Positions 1 through 8,105 are shown, numbered from the stretch's first letter. The stretch is DNA of 64,000 bases from Pontibacter sp. SGAir0037 (GCF_005491705.1 NZ_CP028092.1:434001-498000); one strand, 5' to 3'. Notes: generated by a model from the sequence alone, not told the origin. Translations and numbers: made by a program.

Positions 1-46
1 TGAGCAAACCAGCTGCTCAGGCTTTGGAAATATAAGTTAACCTGCG

Positions 47-1780
47 TTATTTTAATTTTAGATCCAGCTGTATCTGCTCGATTTTCTGATCCAGCTTCTC
101 CGCAGTAGCATCAAATTCCTCTTTAGAGGCTAAAGGCTCATTTACGCTAAAGTAGAATTTAATTTTAGGTTCGGTACCAGAAGGGCGAGCCGATATTTTA
201 CTGCCATCTTCGGTCAGGTACTGTAACACGTTAGAACTTTCCTGGTTCAGCTTGCTTTCTTCCCCGGTCTGAAGGTTTTTAACCGTACTGAATTTATAAT
301 CGCTTACTGTTACAACAGGAGAACCTGCAATTGTTTTAGGAGGGTTGCTGCGCATGTCCTGCATCATTTGCTGAATTTCTTCGGCACCGCGCATTCCTTT
401 TTTCGTGATGGAGATGAGTTCTTCTTTGTAGAAGCCGTAGTTCGTATACATCTCAATCATCATTTCAAATAAAGACTGTCCGTTATCTTTGGCCACAGCG
501 GCCATTTCAGCAATAAGTGCACAGGAGGAGATAGCGTCTTTATCGCGCACAAAGTCTCCGGCCAGGTAGCCATAGCTTTCCTCGCCACCGCCTATATAGG
601 TTTCTTTGCCTTCCAGCTCACGGATTACCTCTGCAATGTATTTAAAGCCTGTTAAGGTTTCATACATGGTAACGTTATAGCTATCGGAAATTTTCCTGAT
701 CAGGTCGGTGGTTACAATCGTCTTAACAACAAACTCCTTTCCCGTTAATTTATCGGCCTTTTTCCAGGCCTGCAGCAGGTAGTTGATCAGGAGAGAGCCT
801 GTTTGGTTACCGTTAACTAAAACAAACTCGCCGTTAAGATTCTTTACAGCAATTCCTACACGGTCAGAGTCAGGATCGGTAGCTAATACCAAGTCGGCAT
901 CGATTTCGGCTGCCTTTTTCATCGCCAGTGTCATGGCTTCTTTTTCCTCCGGGTTCGGATAAACTACCGTTGGAAAGTTGCCGTTTGGCTCTGATTGTTC
1001 TTCTACCACATGCACGTTCGTAAAGCCAAAGCGCTCCAGCACCTTAGGTACCAGCGTAATGCCTGTGCCATGAATAGGTGTATACACGATTTTAAGGTCG
1101 TGCTGGCGTTTAATGGCTTCCTGTGAGATAGACAAGCCAAGTACTTTTTCGATGTAAGCTTCGTCTACCTGAGAACCGATCATCTCAATGTTCTCTGGTT
1201 TTGCCTCAAATTTCACCTCATCAACAGACGTGATTTTGTTTACTTCGGCAATAATGTTTTTATCGTGAGGCGCTACTACCTGACCTCCGTCGTTCCAGTA
1301 GGCTTTATAACCGTTATATTCTTTAGGGTTGTGAGATGCCGTGATAACTACACCGCTCTGGCAGCCCAGGTGGCGGATTGCAAACGACAATTCTGGTGTA
1401 GGGCGAAGTGCCTCGAAGAGGTACACCTTAATGTCGTTGGCCGAAAAAATATCGGCTGTAACACGGGCAAATTTATCGGAATTGTTGCGGCTGTCGTGTG
1501 CAATGGCAACGCTGATCTGCTGGTTCGGGAAGCTTTGTTTTAAGTAGTTGCAAAGGCCTTGCGTGGCCATACCCAGGGTATAGCGGTTCATGCGGTTGCT
1601 TCCTGCACCCATGATTCCCCGTAAACCACCTGTGCCAAACTCCAGGTTTTTATAAAAGGCATCATTCAGCGCATCTTCTTCATTGCGGTCCAGTAAGTCC
1701 TGAATTTCTGCTTTTGTAGCCTCGTCGTAGTTGCCAGTAAGCCATTGGTCAATCTTTTCGTGTATTCCTGCTTCTATCAT
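47..1780 (-). CDS. phosphoglucomutase / phosphomannomutase (alpha-D-phosphohexomutase)
   Basis: Cytoplasmic mutase moving phosphate between C1 and C6 of a hexose (glucose or mannose phosphate), linking glycolysis to glycogen and cell-surface sugar synthesis. All family landmarks are visible in the 577 residues: the phosphoserine loop TASHNP with Ser about 149, the magnesium loop DPDSDR about 303-308, the sugar-binding GGEESYGY about 397, and the C-terminal phosphate-binding loop SARPSGTEPK. The length matches the PGM2/PGM-PMM type and is longer than the roughly 460-residue ManB type. The ATG start follows a short non-coding stretch. The gene stands alone and is read in the same direction as the dioxygenase upstream of it. 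Substrate preference cannot be read from sequence alone. Confidence 0.93.
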   Translation of the reverse strand: MIEAGIHEKIDQWLTGNYDEATKAEIQDLLDRNEEDALNDAFYKNLEFGTGGLRGIMGAGSNRMNRYTLGMATQGLCNYLKQSFPNQQISVAIAHDSRNNSDKFARVTADIFSANDIKVYLFEALRPTPELSFAIRHLGCQSGVVITASHNPKEYNGYKAYWNDGGQVVAPHDKNIIAEVNKITSVDEVKFEAKPENIEMIGSQVDEAYIEKVLGLSISQEAIKRQHDLKIVYTPIHGTGITLVPKVLERFGFTNVHVVEEQSEPNGNFPTVVYPNPEEKEAMTLAMKKAAEIDADLVLATDPDSDRVGIAVKNLNGEFVLVNGNQTGSLLINYLLQAWKKADKLTGKEFVVKTIVTTDLIRKISDSYNVTMYETLTGFKYIAEVIRELEGKETYIGGGEESYGYLAGDFVRDKDAISSCALIAEMAAVAKDNGQSLFEMMIEMYTNYGFYKEELISITKKGMRGAEEIQQMMQDMRSNPPKTIAGSPVVTVSDYKFSTVKNLQTGEESKLNQESSNVLQYLTEDGSKISARPSGTEPKIKFYFSVNEPLASKEEFDATAEKLDQKIEQIQLDLKLK

Positions 1781-1927
1781 TTCGGTTTTAGGTTAATTAG
1801 ATATGGTGCAATTTCGCCAGCTGCTGCAGTCAGAAAGGAAAGCTATAGCTGCCGGAGTGTAATATATAAATATCAAAATAAATAAATTCTATACGTATTT
1901 TTAATCGGACTGTACATTATTTTTATA

Positions 1928-3022
1928 TTAAAGGTTACCTCTCAGCTCCTGTTCCCGCTCAATTGCTTCGAATAAAGCTTTAAAGTTGCCTTTGCCAAAC
2001 GATTTGGCCCCTTTCCGCTGAATAATTTCGTAAAACACTGTAGGCCGATCTTCTACAGGCTTGGTAAAGATCTGGAGCAGGTAGCCTTCTTCATCTCTAT
2101 CAACCAGAATGTTTTGCTTCTTAAGCTCTTCCATTTCTTCATCTATTGTACCTACCCGTTCGAAAAGATCTTCGTAGTACGTCTCGGGCACATATAAGAA
2201 GTCTACGCCACGGCTTCGCAGCTCAGCGACTGTATGCAGTATATTGTCTGTGGCGATGGCGATGTGTTGTACGCCTGCCCCATGGTAAAAATCCAGGTAC
2301 TCGTCAATCTGGGATTTCTTTTTGCCCTTCGCCGGCTCATTGATGGGGAATTTTACATAGCCATTTCCATTGGAAACCACTTTTGACATCAGGGCTGTAT
2401 ATTCAGTGCTGATGTCTTTATCGTCGAATGTAATGAGCAGGCTAAAGCCCATTACTTTTTCATAAAACGATACCCACTCATTCATCTTACCTAGTTCTAC
2501 GTTTCCAACGCAATGGTCTACATACTTAAGGCCCACCGGCTCCACCTGGAGCTGCGAGGAGCGGGCTACATAACCCGGCAAAAATGGGCCACTGTAGTTA
2601 CGGCGCTCAACAAAGGTATGAATGGTGTCGCCGTAGGTATGAATCGAAGCCGTTTTTACTTCTCCGAACTCATCGCTAAGCGTTTGCAGCTCGCTGGCCG
2701 GTTTTGCCCCACGTGCCAGGGTGTCGTAGTATGATTTTTCAGCATCATCCACCCAAAGTGCCAGCACCTTTACCCCGTCGCCATGCAGGTATACATGCTT
2801 TGAAATAGCTGAGTCTGGGTGAAGAGAAGTGGTAAAAACAAAACGAATCTTATCCTGTACCAGCACATAAGAAGCACGGTCGCGCAGGCCTGTTTCAGGT
2901 CCGGCGTAGGCTACCAGTTTAAAACCGAACGCAGTTTGGTAAAAATGAGCTGCCTGCTTGGCGTTGCCCACATAGAACTCTATGTGGTCGGTGCCATTCA
3001 GCGGTAAAATATCTGTAGTCAT
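1928..3022 (-). CDS. hppD: 4-hydroxyphenylpyruvate dioxygenase
   Basis: Converts 4-hydroxyphenylpyruvate to homogentisate in tyrosine catabolism, using a non-haem Fe(II) centre and O2. The 364-residue protein has the two vicinal-oxygen-chelate halves expected of the family. The three iron ligands are in place: His170 (motif YVDHCVGN), His253 (VQHIAIAT) and Glu332 (VFYEIIQR). The C-terminal gate region with KGAKSFGKGNFKALFEAIE is intact. Homogentisate dioxygenase and the rest of the pathway are not in this window, so the gene stands alone here, about 147 bp upstream of the mutase on the same strand. The ATG start fits the usual N-terminus, in which the first domain begins near TDHIEFYVGN. Confidence 0.95.
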   Translation of the reverse strand: MTTDILPLNGTDHIEFYVGNAKQAAHFYQTAFGFKLVAYAGPETGLRDRASYVLVQDKIRFVFTTSLHPDSAISKHVYLHGDGVKVLALWVDDAEKSYYDTLARGAKPASELQTLSDEFGEVKTASIHTYGDTIHTFVERRNYSGPFLPGYVARSSQLQVEPVGLKYVDHCVGNVELGKMNEWVSFYEKVMGFSLLITFDDKDISTEYTALMSKVVSNGNGYVKFPINEPAKGKKKSQIDEYLDFYHGAGVQHIAIATDNILHTVAELRSRGVDFLYVPETYYEDLFERVGTIDEEMEELKKQNILVDRDEEGYLLQIFTKPVEDRPTVFYEIIQRKGAKSFGKGNFKALFEAIEREQELRGNL

Positions 3023-3110
3023 AGTTTTTATAAGATTAGTTTTATGTAAATGTAAGATTTTTCTTCAATCTTCAAAATGTGGGTGGTTTTGGGAATTTTT
3101 GCAGGGAATA

Positions 3111-3142
3111 TTTGCAATTACTAATGCATAGTTTAAACTTTG
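3111..3142 (+). promoter_or_regulatory. candidate Bacteroidota promoter for the 132-residue gene
   Basis: TTTG at 3111-3114 is followed after 19 bases by TAAACTTTG at 3134-3142, close to the Bacteroidota pattern TTTG-N19/21-TAnnTTTG (one extra base inside the -7 element). It lies 25 bases before the ATG at 3168. This is a pattern match only. Confidence 0.35.
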
Positions 3143-3167
3143 TAAAAAACGGAATTAAGCTATAGCT

Positions 3168-3566
3168 ATGAATGCAGAAGCCCTGAACACTTTGTTGGTT
3201 GCCATTATCCAGAAGAAAGAAGAACTGAATGCGCTTGATTATAACGATTCGCGCTACGATGATATAGAAGAAGAGCTACACGACCTGGAAGACGATTTTA
3301 ACGAAGAATACGGTGATTACCTGGAAGATGTACTGGAAGATGTGCACGATAAATTAAAATCTGATACAGATATTCTGTTGCCAACGGCCTATGTAGCCAA
3401 CTCACTTAACGGAAACTACATTAACAGCAACGGAGAGAAAGAGGGTGTTTGGGTAGAGTCGGATCAGTTTTCGGGTGTGGATATGCGCCTGTTACTTATC
3501 GCAAACCCTGCGCGCTTTGTGGTGCTGATCGGCGACCAGGTAAGAGAACTTTGGAAGGCTGAATAA
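3168..3566 (+). CDS. conserved hypothetical acidic protein
   Basis: I cannot assign a function. The 132-residue product has a strongly acidic, probably helical N-terminal half (clusters such as DDIEEELHDLEDD and DYLEDVLEDVHD, about residues 20-65). A more ordinary globular C-terminal half, about 65-132, contains DILLPTAYVANSLNGNY and a hydrophobic strand MRLLLIANPARFVVLIG. There is no signal peptide and no membrane segment, so it is probably cytoplasmic. Codon use looks like the neighbours. A candidate promoter lies just upstream and a strong hairpin just downstream, so it is probably a monocistronic gene. I believe similar proteins occur in other Cytophagales, but could not check. Confidence 0.75.
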   Translation: MNAEALNTLLVAIIQKKEELNALDYNDSRYDDIEEELHDLEDDFNEEYGDYLEDVLEDVHDKLKSDTDILLPTAYVANSLNGNYINSNGEKEGVWVESDQFSGVDMRLLLIANPARFVVLIGDQVRELWKAE

Positions 3567-3598
3567 GCTCAGGTACAACCTGGGACTTTGGTTCTGGC

Positions 3599-3637
3599 AA
3601 AAGCCGCATCTGCTTATGCATAGCAGGTGCGGCTTTT
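3599..3637 (+). terminator. rho-independent terminator
   Basis: Arms 3599-3614 and 3622-3637 form a 16-bp stem (aaaagccgca with tgcggctttt, one G-U pair, then ctgct with agcag) around a 7-nt loop. A short T-rich tract follows. It sits 33 bases after the stop of the 132-residue gene. Confidence 0.75.
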
Positions 3638-3779
3638 GTGTTTAGCAGGTTTTCTGCGAAGGCTGCAACAGGTTATGTTTATGGCTGCTCTCTGCATATT
3701 AACCATACGTTTAGGTTACCGTAGTGAATGGTAATATGCCTGCTCTTTCTATTATTAAAACAAAACTTAATTACAGACA

Positions 3780-4064
3780 ATGATCTATACTGACTTTAAA
3801 GAAACACTTTCGGCCAATAAGCCTCCAGCAGAAGCCTCTGTTTATTTAAAGGCTTTGTGGTATGATGGGAAAGGCGACTGGGAAAATGCACATGAGCTGA
3901 TCCAGGATTTACCTGATAAAAATGCTGCCTGGATTCATGCTTTTCTGCACAGGAAAGAGGGAGATATCTGGAATGCTGATTATTGGTACAGAAGGGCAGA
4001 CAATAGCAGGCCGTCTGTAAGCCTGGAGGATGAGTGGAAGCAACTGGTACAGGCCTTCCTGTAA
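3780..4064 (+). CDS. conserved hypothetical, TPR-like small protein
   Basis: The 94-residue protein has no signal peptide. Its tail, AWIHAFLHRKEGDIWNADYWYRRAD, resembles a short family of small proteins found in Bacteroidota and other phyla in which the NADYWYRRA block is the hallmark. The alternating helix pattern (SVYLKALWYDGKGDWENAHELI, then AAWIHAFLHRKEGD) looks like one to one-and-a-half tetratricopeptide-type repeats. The role is unknown; protein binding is the only reasonable guess. It is convergent with methylglyoxal synthase, with a shared hairpin between them. Confidence 0.7.
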   Translation: MIYTDFKETLSANKPPAEASVYLKALWYDGKGDWENAHELIQDLPDKNAAWIHAFLHRKEGDIWNADYWYRRADNSRPSVSLEDEWKQLVQAFL

Positions 4065-4086
4065 CCTTGCCTGCAGAAATAAAACA

Positions 4087-4125
4087 GGAGCTATTTACCT
4101 GCCAAGATAACAGCTAAATAGCTCC
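4087..4125. terminator. hairpin between convergent genes, possible bidirectional terminator
   Basis: Arms 4087-4097 (ggagctattta) and 4115-4125 (taaatagctcc) are perfectly complementary over 11 bp with a 17-nt loop. The hairpin lies in the 83-bp space between two converging genes. There is no long T-run, so its termination strength is uncertain. Confidence 0.5.
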
Positions 4126-4147
4126 GTACTTCTTTCTTAACTGTAGC

Positions 4148-4510
4148 TTACCTTTCCAGTACAATCAGATCAGCCGAGGCACGGTTAAGAGCGATCGGAA
4201 TGTTGTTCAGTACTGCCGTACGGATCAACGTCTGGATATCGTGCTCATGGCCATGGGGAGTTTCTGCATCTATGAAGAAAATTATCTTTTCTACTTCACC
4301 CTGTAAAATTTTAGCGGCTAAAAGAATATCTCCTCCGCTTGGGCCGTGGCCGAATGGCTGCACATTCAAACCAAGTATGTCATTGATCAGAGCCGATGTA
4401 TTACTGGTGCCAATCAGTGTGTGGCCTTTCAGGGATTCCTGGTTTTCTTTTACCCAGTTCAGAAGTTCAGTTTTCTTGTTGTTGTGAGCGATTAACGCAA
4501 TGCTTTTCAT
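4148..4510 (-). CDS. mgsA: methylglyoxal synthase
   Basis: Converts dihydroxyacetone phosphate to methylglyoxal and phosphate, a bypass that relieves sugar-phosphate stress when phosphate is short. The 120-residue protein keeps the family core: N-terminal strand IALIAHNNKK (substrate-phosphate and proton-transfer region), LIGTSNTSALI, the SGGD loop with the catalytic Asp at 61, then IIFFIDAETPHGHEHDIQTL and the C-terminal IPIALNRASADLIV. It is shorter than the E. coli enzyme (152), mostly by trimming of both ends. It is divergently placed from an aldo-keto reductase of a family that includes methylglyoxal reductases, which suggests a shared role. Confidence 0.88.
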   Translation of the reverse strand: MKSIALIAHNNKKTELLNWVKENQESLKGHTLIGTSNTSALINDILGLNVQPFGHGPSGGDILLAAKILQGEVEKIIFFIDAETPHGHEHDIQTLIRTAVLNNIPIALNRASADLIVLER

Positions 4511-4682
4511 ATATAAGTTGCTATAGTTGTCTGCAATCAGCCAGTAACGTATCGTTTGTGATGCAGGAGTGAATATAGTAAACTTTTTATTAACTAACGC
4601 CGACTGCTGTTTGTACGATCTAAAATTGGAGTTACGTTATTTTAGCTTTATTTTCCCGCTTACTTAACCGAAACCCGTAGTC

Positions 4683-5678
4683 ATGTCTTATACTCCCAAT
4701 CCTGCACGCTATCAGCACATGGAATACCGCCGGTGTGGTAAGAGCGGCTTAAAGTTATCGGCTTTGTCGCTTGGCCTGTGGCACAATTTCGGGCATGTAG
4801 ATGTGCTGGAAAATTCGCGCCGGATTTTGCGACTGGCTTTTGACTCAGGCATTACCCACTTTGACCTGGCCAATAACTATGGGCCTCCTGCCGGTTCAGC
4901 CGAAGAGAATTTTGGGAAGATACTACGGCAGGATTTCAGCGGCTATCGGGATGAAATAATTATATCCACCAAAGCGGGTTATGGAATGTGGGAAGGACCC
5001 TACGGCGACTGGGGGTCTAAGAAATATTTGGTTGCCAGCCTCGACCAGAGCCTGAAACGTATGGGGCTGGACTATGTTGACATTTTCTACCACCACCGCC
5101 CTGACCCGGAAACTCCTTTAGAAGAAACCATGGCAGCGCTCAATCTTCTGGTGCGGCAGGGAAAAGCCCTGTATGTGGGTATTTCTAACTACCACCCGGC
5201 AGAGGCGGCAAAAGCGTTTTCTATTTTAAAAGACCTGGGCACGCCATGCCTGATTCACCAGCCGAAGTATTCTATGTTTGTGCGTTGGGTAGAAGAGGAG
5301 GGGCTGCTCGAACTGCTCCACGAGCAGGGCGTAGGCTGCATTCCTTTCTCACCGCTGGCACAGGGGCTTTTAACCAGTAAGTATCTGAAGGGTATACCTG
5401 CCGGTTCGCGTGCCGCAAAAGTCCACGGGCATTTGCAGGAAAACGATATTACAGAAGAAAAAGTAGCTAAAGTACGGGCGTTAAATAACCTGGCACAGCA
5501 GCGCAACCAGTCGCTGGCACAAATGGCTCTTGCCTGGTTACTGAAAGATGAACGTGTTACGTCTGTGTTGATTGGAGCCAGCTCTGCCGAACAGTTGACT
5601 GACTCGCTTCAGTGCCTGCAGCATACAGCCTTTCGCCCGGATGAACTGGAGGCCATTGAGAAGATTCTGCAAGCCTAG
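4683..5678 (+). CDS. aldo/keto reductase, YghZ/Gpr type (L-glyceraldehyde-3-phosphate / methylglyoxal reductase-like)
   Basis: NADPH-dependent reductase with a TIM-barrel fold, cytoplasmic. The 331-residue sequence shows the AKR tetrad regions: FDLANNYGPP (Asp and Tyr), STKAGYGMW (Lys) and DIFYHHRPDP (His). The N-terminal form YRRCGKSGLKLSALSLGLWHNFG and the FYHHRPDPETPLEETM block are characteristic of the YghZ (AKR14) group. E. coli YghZ reduces L-glyceraldehyde-3-phosphate and also methylglyoxal. The gene is divergent from methylglyoxal synthase, with 172 bp between them, so detoxification of the synthase product is plausible (inference). It is convergent with the flavin oxidoreductase, with a hairpin in between. 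Confidence 0.88.
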   Translation: MSYTPNPARYQHMEYRRCGKSGLKLSALSLGLWHNFGHVDVLENSRRILRLAFDSGITHFDLANNYGPPAGSAEENFGKILRQDFSGYRDEIIISTKAGYGMWEGPYGDWGSKKYLVASLDQSLKRMGLDYVDIFYHHRPDPETPLEETMAALNLLVRQGKALYVGISNYHPAEAAKAFSILKDLGTPCLIHQPKYSMFVRWVEEEGLLELLHEQGVGCIPFSPLAQGLLTSKYLKGIPAGSRAAKVHGHLQENDITEEKVAKVRALNNLAQQRNQSLAQMALAWLLKDERVTSVLIGASSAEQLTDSLQCLQHTAFRPDELEAIEKILQA

Positions 5679-5787
5679 GCCTGCAATACAATCCTGTGGA
5701 TCTGCAAGAGTTATCAGAGTTTACAGGCTCTTGATGTGCCGGAACGACAGGTGTGGTCGCAATTTATTAAGAAAGTTGAGTTGTAGG

Positions 5788-5823
5788 CTCCTGTGCGAAG
5801 AAATTGATGCCTTCGCACAGGAG
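5788..5823. terminator. hairpin between convergent genes
   Basis: A perfect 13-bp stem, ctcctgtgcgaag at 5788-5800 with cttcgcacaggag at 5811-5823, encloses a 10-nt loop. It lies between the stops of the aldo-keto reductase and the flavin oxidoreductase and probably serves both. No long T-tract is present on either side. Confidence 0.6.
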
Positions 5824-5843
5824 TCCTTATTGCCATCAGCACA

Positions 5844-6920
5844 TTAAGCTTTTCTTGGTTTGGCTCTTTCGTACTGGTCCGGCCATTTAATATCTGCCCC
5901 TAACTCGTGTGCTGCATGTAGCGGGAAGTAAGGATCGCGGAGCATCTCTCTGGCTAAAAGCACTATGTCTGCCTGGCCATCAGCAATAATGGCTTCTGCC
6001 TGGCTTGCATTTGTTATCATGCCTACGGCACCAGTTAAAATGCCTGTCTCTTTCCTGATACTTTCAGCAAATTCCACCTGGTAACCTGGGCCGACAGGTA
6101 TTGGTGCTTTGGGTACATTGCCTCCCGTAGAACAGTCAATCAGGTCTACCCCTTTTTCCTTTAGTATGGTTGCCAGGGCTATAGAATCTTCGCCTGTCCA
6201 GCCGCCTTCAGTCCAGTCGGTAGCCGAAATCCTGACAAACAACGGATATTGTGCTGGCCATACCTCTTTTACAGCTTCAATTGTTTCCAATAAGAAGCGG
6301 ATTCTGTTTTCGAAAGAGCCACCGTAGGTATCGGTTCTTTTATTGCTGAGCGGCGAAAGAAACTCGTGAAACAGGTATCCATGTGCAGCATGTATTTCGA
6401 TAATCTCAAAGCCAGCTTCTGCAGCCCGGGCAGTTGCTGCTCTAAAATCGGTTATTACTTTCTGAATCCCAGCTTCGTCCAGAGCCAGTGGAGCCGGTTC
6501 GGATGCAGTAAATGGCACAGCACTGGGCGCAACCGTTTGCCAGCCGTGTTCTTCTTCCGGAGCAATGGCAGTTCCGCCTTTCCATGGGCTTCTGTGGCTT
6601 GCCTTTCTACCTGCATGCGCCAGCTGTATACCGGCTACTGTACCATACTCCTTTATAAAGGCAACAATGCGCTTCAAGTTAGAAAGGTGCGCATCCTGCC
6701 ATATTCCCAGGTCATCGGGCGTAATTCTCCCTTCCGGCGATACAGCAGTGGCTTCGAGTATGATAAGTCCTGCTCCACCTACAGCCCTGCTTCCCAGGTG
6801 CACCAGATGCCAGTCATTCGCAAAGCCATCTTTAGCAGAATACTGGCACATAGGAGAAACAGCTATCCTGTTTTTAAACTCGATCTCTTTGATTTTTAAA
6901 GGACTAAAAAGCTGTGACAT
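5844..6920 (-). CDS. NADH:flavin oxidoreductase, old yellow enzyme family (YqjM/NamA class)
   Basis: FMN-dependent ene-reductase of the cytoplasm that reduces activated C=C bonds of enals, enones or nitro compounds. I place the start at the internal ATG (6920, protein MSQLFSPLKIKE..., 358 residues). The 26 residues encoded upstream to 6998 do not resemble any family N-terminus. The YqjM-class features are present: Cys25 in SPMCQYSA, which tunes FMN, HAGRKAS, the substrate His pair in IEIHAAHGYLFHEFLSPLSN, and GSFENRIRFLLE. The C-terminal phosphate loop includes TGAVGMITNASQAE. The physiological substrate is unknown. The nearby methylglyoxal genes suggest a general role against reactive electrophiles, but this is weak inference. 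Confidence 0.9.
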   Translation of the reverse strand: MSQLFSPLKIKEIEFKNRIAVSPMCQYSAKDGFANDWHLVHLGSRAVGGAGLIILEATAVSPEGRITPDDLGIWQDAHLSNLKRIVAFIKEYGTVAGIQLAHAGRKASHRSPWKGGTAIAPEEEHGWQTVAPSAVPFTASEPAPLALDEAGIQKVITDFRAATARAAEAGFEIIEIHAAHGYLFHEFLSPLSNKRTDTYGGSFENRIRFLLETIEAVKEVWPAQYPLFVRISATDWTEGGWTGEDSIALATILKEKGVDLIDCSTGGNVPKAPIPVGPGYQVEFAESIRKETGILTGAVGMITNASQAEAIIADGQADIVLLAREMLRDPYFPLHAAHELGADIKWPDQYERAKPRKA

Positions 6921-7286
6921 GAAATGTTCGTATTTGTGATTTGTCAGAAAAAGAAATAATTTGTAACGAGTATAAACAAAAGAAGTATATACAATCAATA
7001 AGCAACAGTACTCGTAAGCTATTAAAATTTCTTTATCTACGAGATTGAAATGTTTATTATACCTTACACCAGGTGTGTTAGTTAAGTATCACACAAGAAT
7101 TATTGGCAGGTAGAAGATTTACTTTAGCAGATAAAGCCTGTTGCATTGCTGAGCATCATGGGAAGGAGTGCGTAGGATAAATTGTTCTGGCTAACTGTGA
7201 GGTGTGGAAAAAAGTATCTGCAGTAGCTTAAGTAAGTTCTGGAAATAAGAGTTAAACATATCTTTTAACAGTAAACAAAACAGGAA

Positions 7287-7823
7287 ATGGCAAATACAAG
7301 ATGGACCTCTGACCCAACCCACTCCGAAATTCAGTTTAAGGTAAAGCACCTCATGATTACAACGGTAACGGGTTACTTTGGCAAATTTAATGTGGAAGTA
7401 GAAACCGAAAGAGATGATTTTACAAAAGCATCCACCATTGTGTTCACTGCCGATGTTGATTCGATCAGCACGAACAATGAGCAGCGCGACACACACCTGA
7501 AATCAGCTGATTTCTTTGACGCAGAGAATCACTCACAGGTAAAATTTGTGGGCAATAAGTATGAGCATGCCAGTGGAGATGACTACAAATTGCACGGTGA
7601 ACTGACTATAAGAGGAACGACCAAGCCAGTAACAGTTAATGTAGAGTTTGGCGGTGTAGTGGTTGACCCGTATGGCCAGACAAAAGCAGGCTTTACCATA
7701 ACAGGCAAGATAAACCGCAAGGAATTCGGTTTAAGCTGGAATGCGGTAACCGAAGCAGGCAGTGTAGTCGTAAGCGATGAGATTCGCCTAAATGCCGAAG
7801 TGCAGCTTGTAAAGCAAGGCTAA
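7287..7823 (+). CDS. YceI family protein
   Basis: Lipocalin-like beta-barrel of the YceI family, whose members bind polyisoprenoids or other amphiphiles. The 178 residues show the typical start WTSDPTHSEIQFKVKHLMITTVTGYFGKFN, the middle block DVDSISTNNEQRDTHLKSADFFDAENHSQVKF, the LTIRGTTKPV strand, and the end FGLSWNAVTEAGSVVVSDEIRLNAEVQL. There is no signal peptide, so unlike periplasmic E. coli YceI this copy should be cytoplasmic, as is frequent in Bacteroidota. It is a single gene followed by a hairpin. The ligand is unknown. Confidence 0.9.
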   Translation: MANTRWTSDPTHSEIQFKVKHLMITTVTGYFGKFNVEVETERDDFTKASTIVFTADVDSISTNNEQRDTHLKSADFFDAENHSQVKFVGNKYEHASGDDYKLHGELTIRGTTKPVTVNVEFGGVVVDPYGQTKAGFTITGKINRKEFGLSWNAVTEAGSVVVSDEIRLNAEVQLVKQG

Positions 7824-7848
7824 GCAATAACAAAAACATACAGAAAGT

Positions 7849-7877
7849 GGCCGGGTAGATGAATAGTTTACCCGGTC
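7849..7877 (+). terminator. rho-independent terminator after the YceI gene
   Basis: The stem ggccgggta (7849-7857) pairs with tacccggtc (7869-7877), with one G-U pair and an 11-nt loop. It is followed by ttattttt. It separates the YceI gene from the ilv leader. Confidence 0.6.
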
Positions 7878-7952
7878 TTATTTTTAGATTCGCAATAAAA
7901 ATTAAATTTTATTTGTATTTAAATAATAAATTAAAGATATTGCTTTTATAAT

Positions 7953-8036
7953 ATGAAAAAACAGCTTCAAAACATTATTAGCAGCATTATTCGCCTTGTG
8001 GTTATTATCACGAAGGGAAGGAGATGGCTTGCATAA
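7953..8036 (+). CDS. ilv operon leader peptide
   Basis: A 27-residue open frame, too short for ordinary gene calling. It begins MKKQLQN, continues IISSIIRLVVIIT and ends KGRRWLA. It holds six Ile codons in three pairs (7974-7979, 7986-7991, 8004-8009), two Val (7998-8003) and three Leu. The dense Ile/Val/Leu run is exactly the three end products of the operon downstream. The peptide has no other apparent function: its translation senses charged tRNA supply. Its last codons (8021-8029) double as one arm of the antiterminator. There is no clear Shine-Dalgarno site, as is common in this phylum. Stop codons are tandem TAA TAA. Confidence 0.85.
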   Translation: MKKQLQNIISSIIRLVVIITKGRRWLA

Positions 8037-8098
8037 TAAATTTAACAACCGAAGCTTACATTTAGCCAGGCAGCCATCTCGAAACAGATGGCTTTTTT
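8021..8098 (+). promoter_or_regulatory. ilv transcription attenuator: antiterminator and terminator
   Basis: The segment gagatggct at 8021-8029, the end of the leader frame, is complementary to agccatctc at 8072-8080. It extends by two more G-C pairs (8031-8032 with 8070-8071) across a bulged T. The same agccatct (8072-8079) also pairs with agatggct at 8086-8093, making an 8-bp terminator stem with a 6-nt loop and a T6 tract. The two agatggct copies are identical, so the structures exclude each other. Expected behaviour: ribosomes stalled on Ile/Val/Leu codons leave 8021-8029 free, the antiterminator forms and transcription reads through. Ribosomes reaching the stop cover that arm and the terminator forms. 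Confidence 0.85.
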
Positions 8099-8105
8099 GT
8101 TTTTA

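Noticed and set aside
5641-5847. 68-codon frame between aldo-keto reductase and flavin oxidoreductase
   Set aside because: It overlaps the reductase end and the shared hairpin; Arg/Leu-rich and not protein-like.
6366-6899. 177-codon frame opposite the flavin oxidoreductase
   Set aside because: Antisense to a conserved enzyme; Cys/Ser-rich with no motif.
7911-7943. Possible promoter before the ilv leader
   Set aside because: A TTTG is present at 7912-7915, but the sequence 19-21 bases later does not match TAnnTTTG well enough to report.
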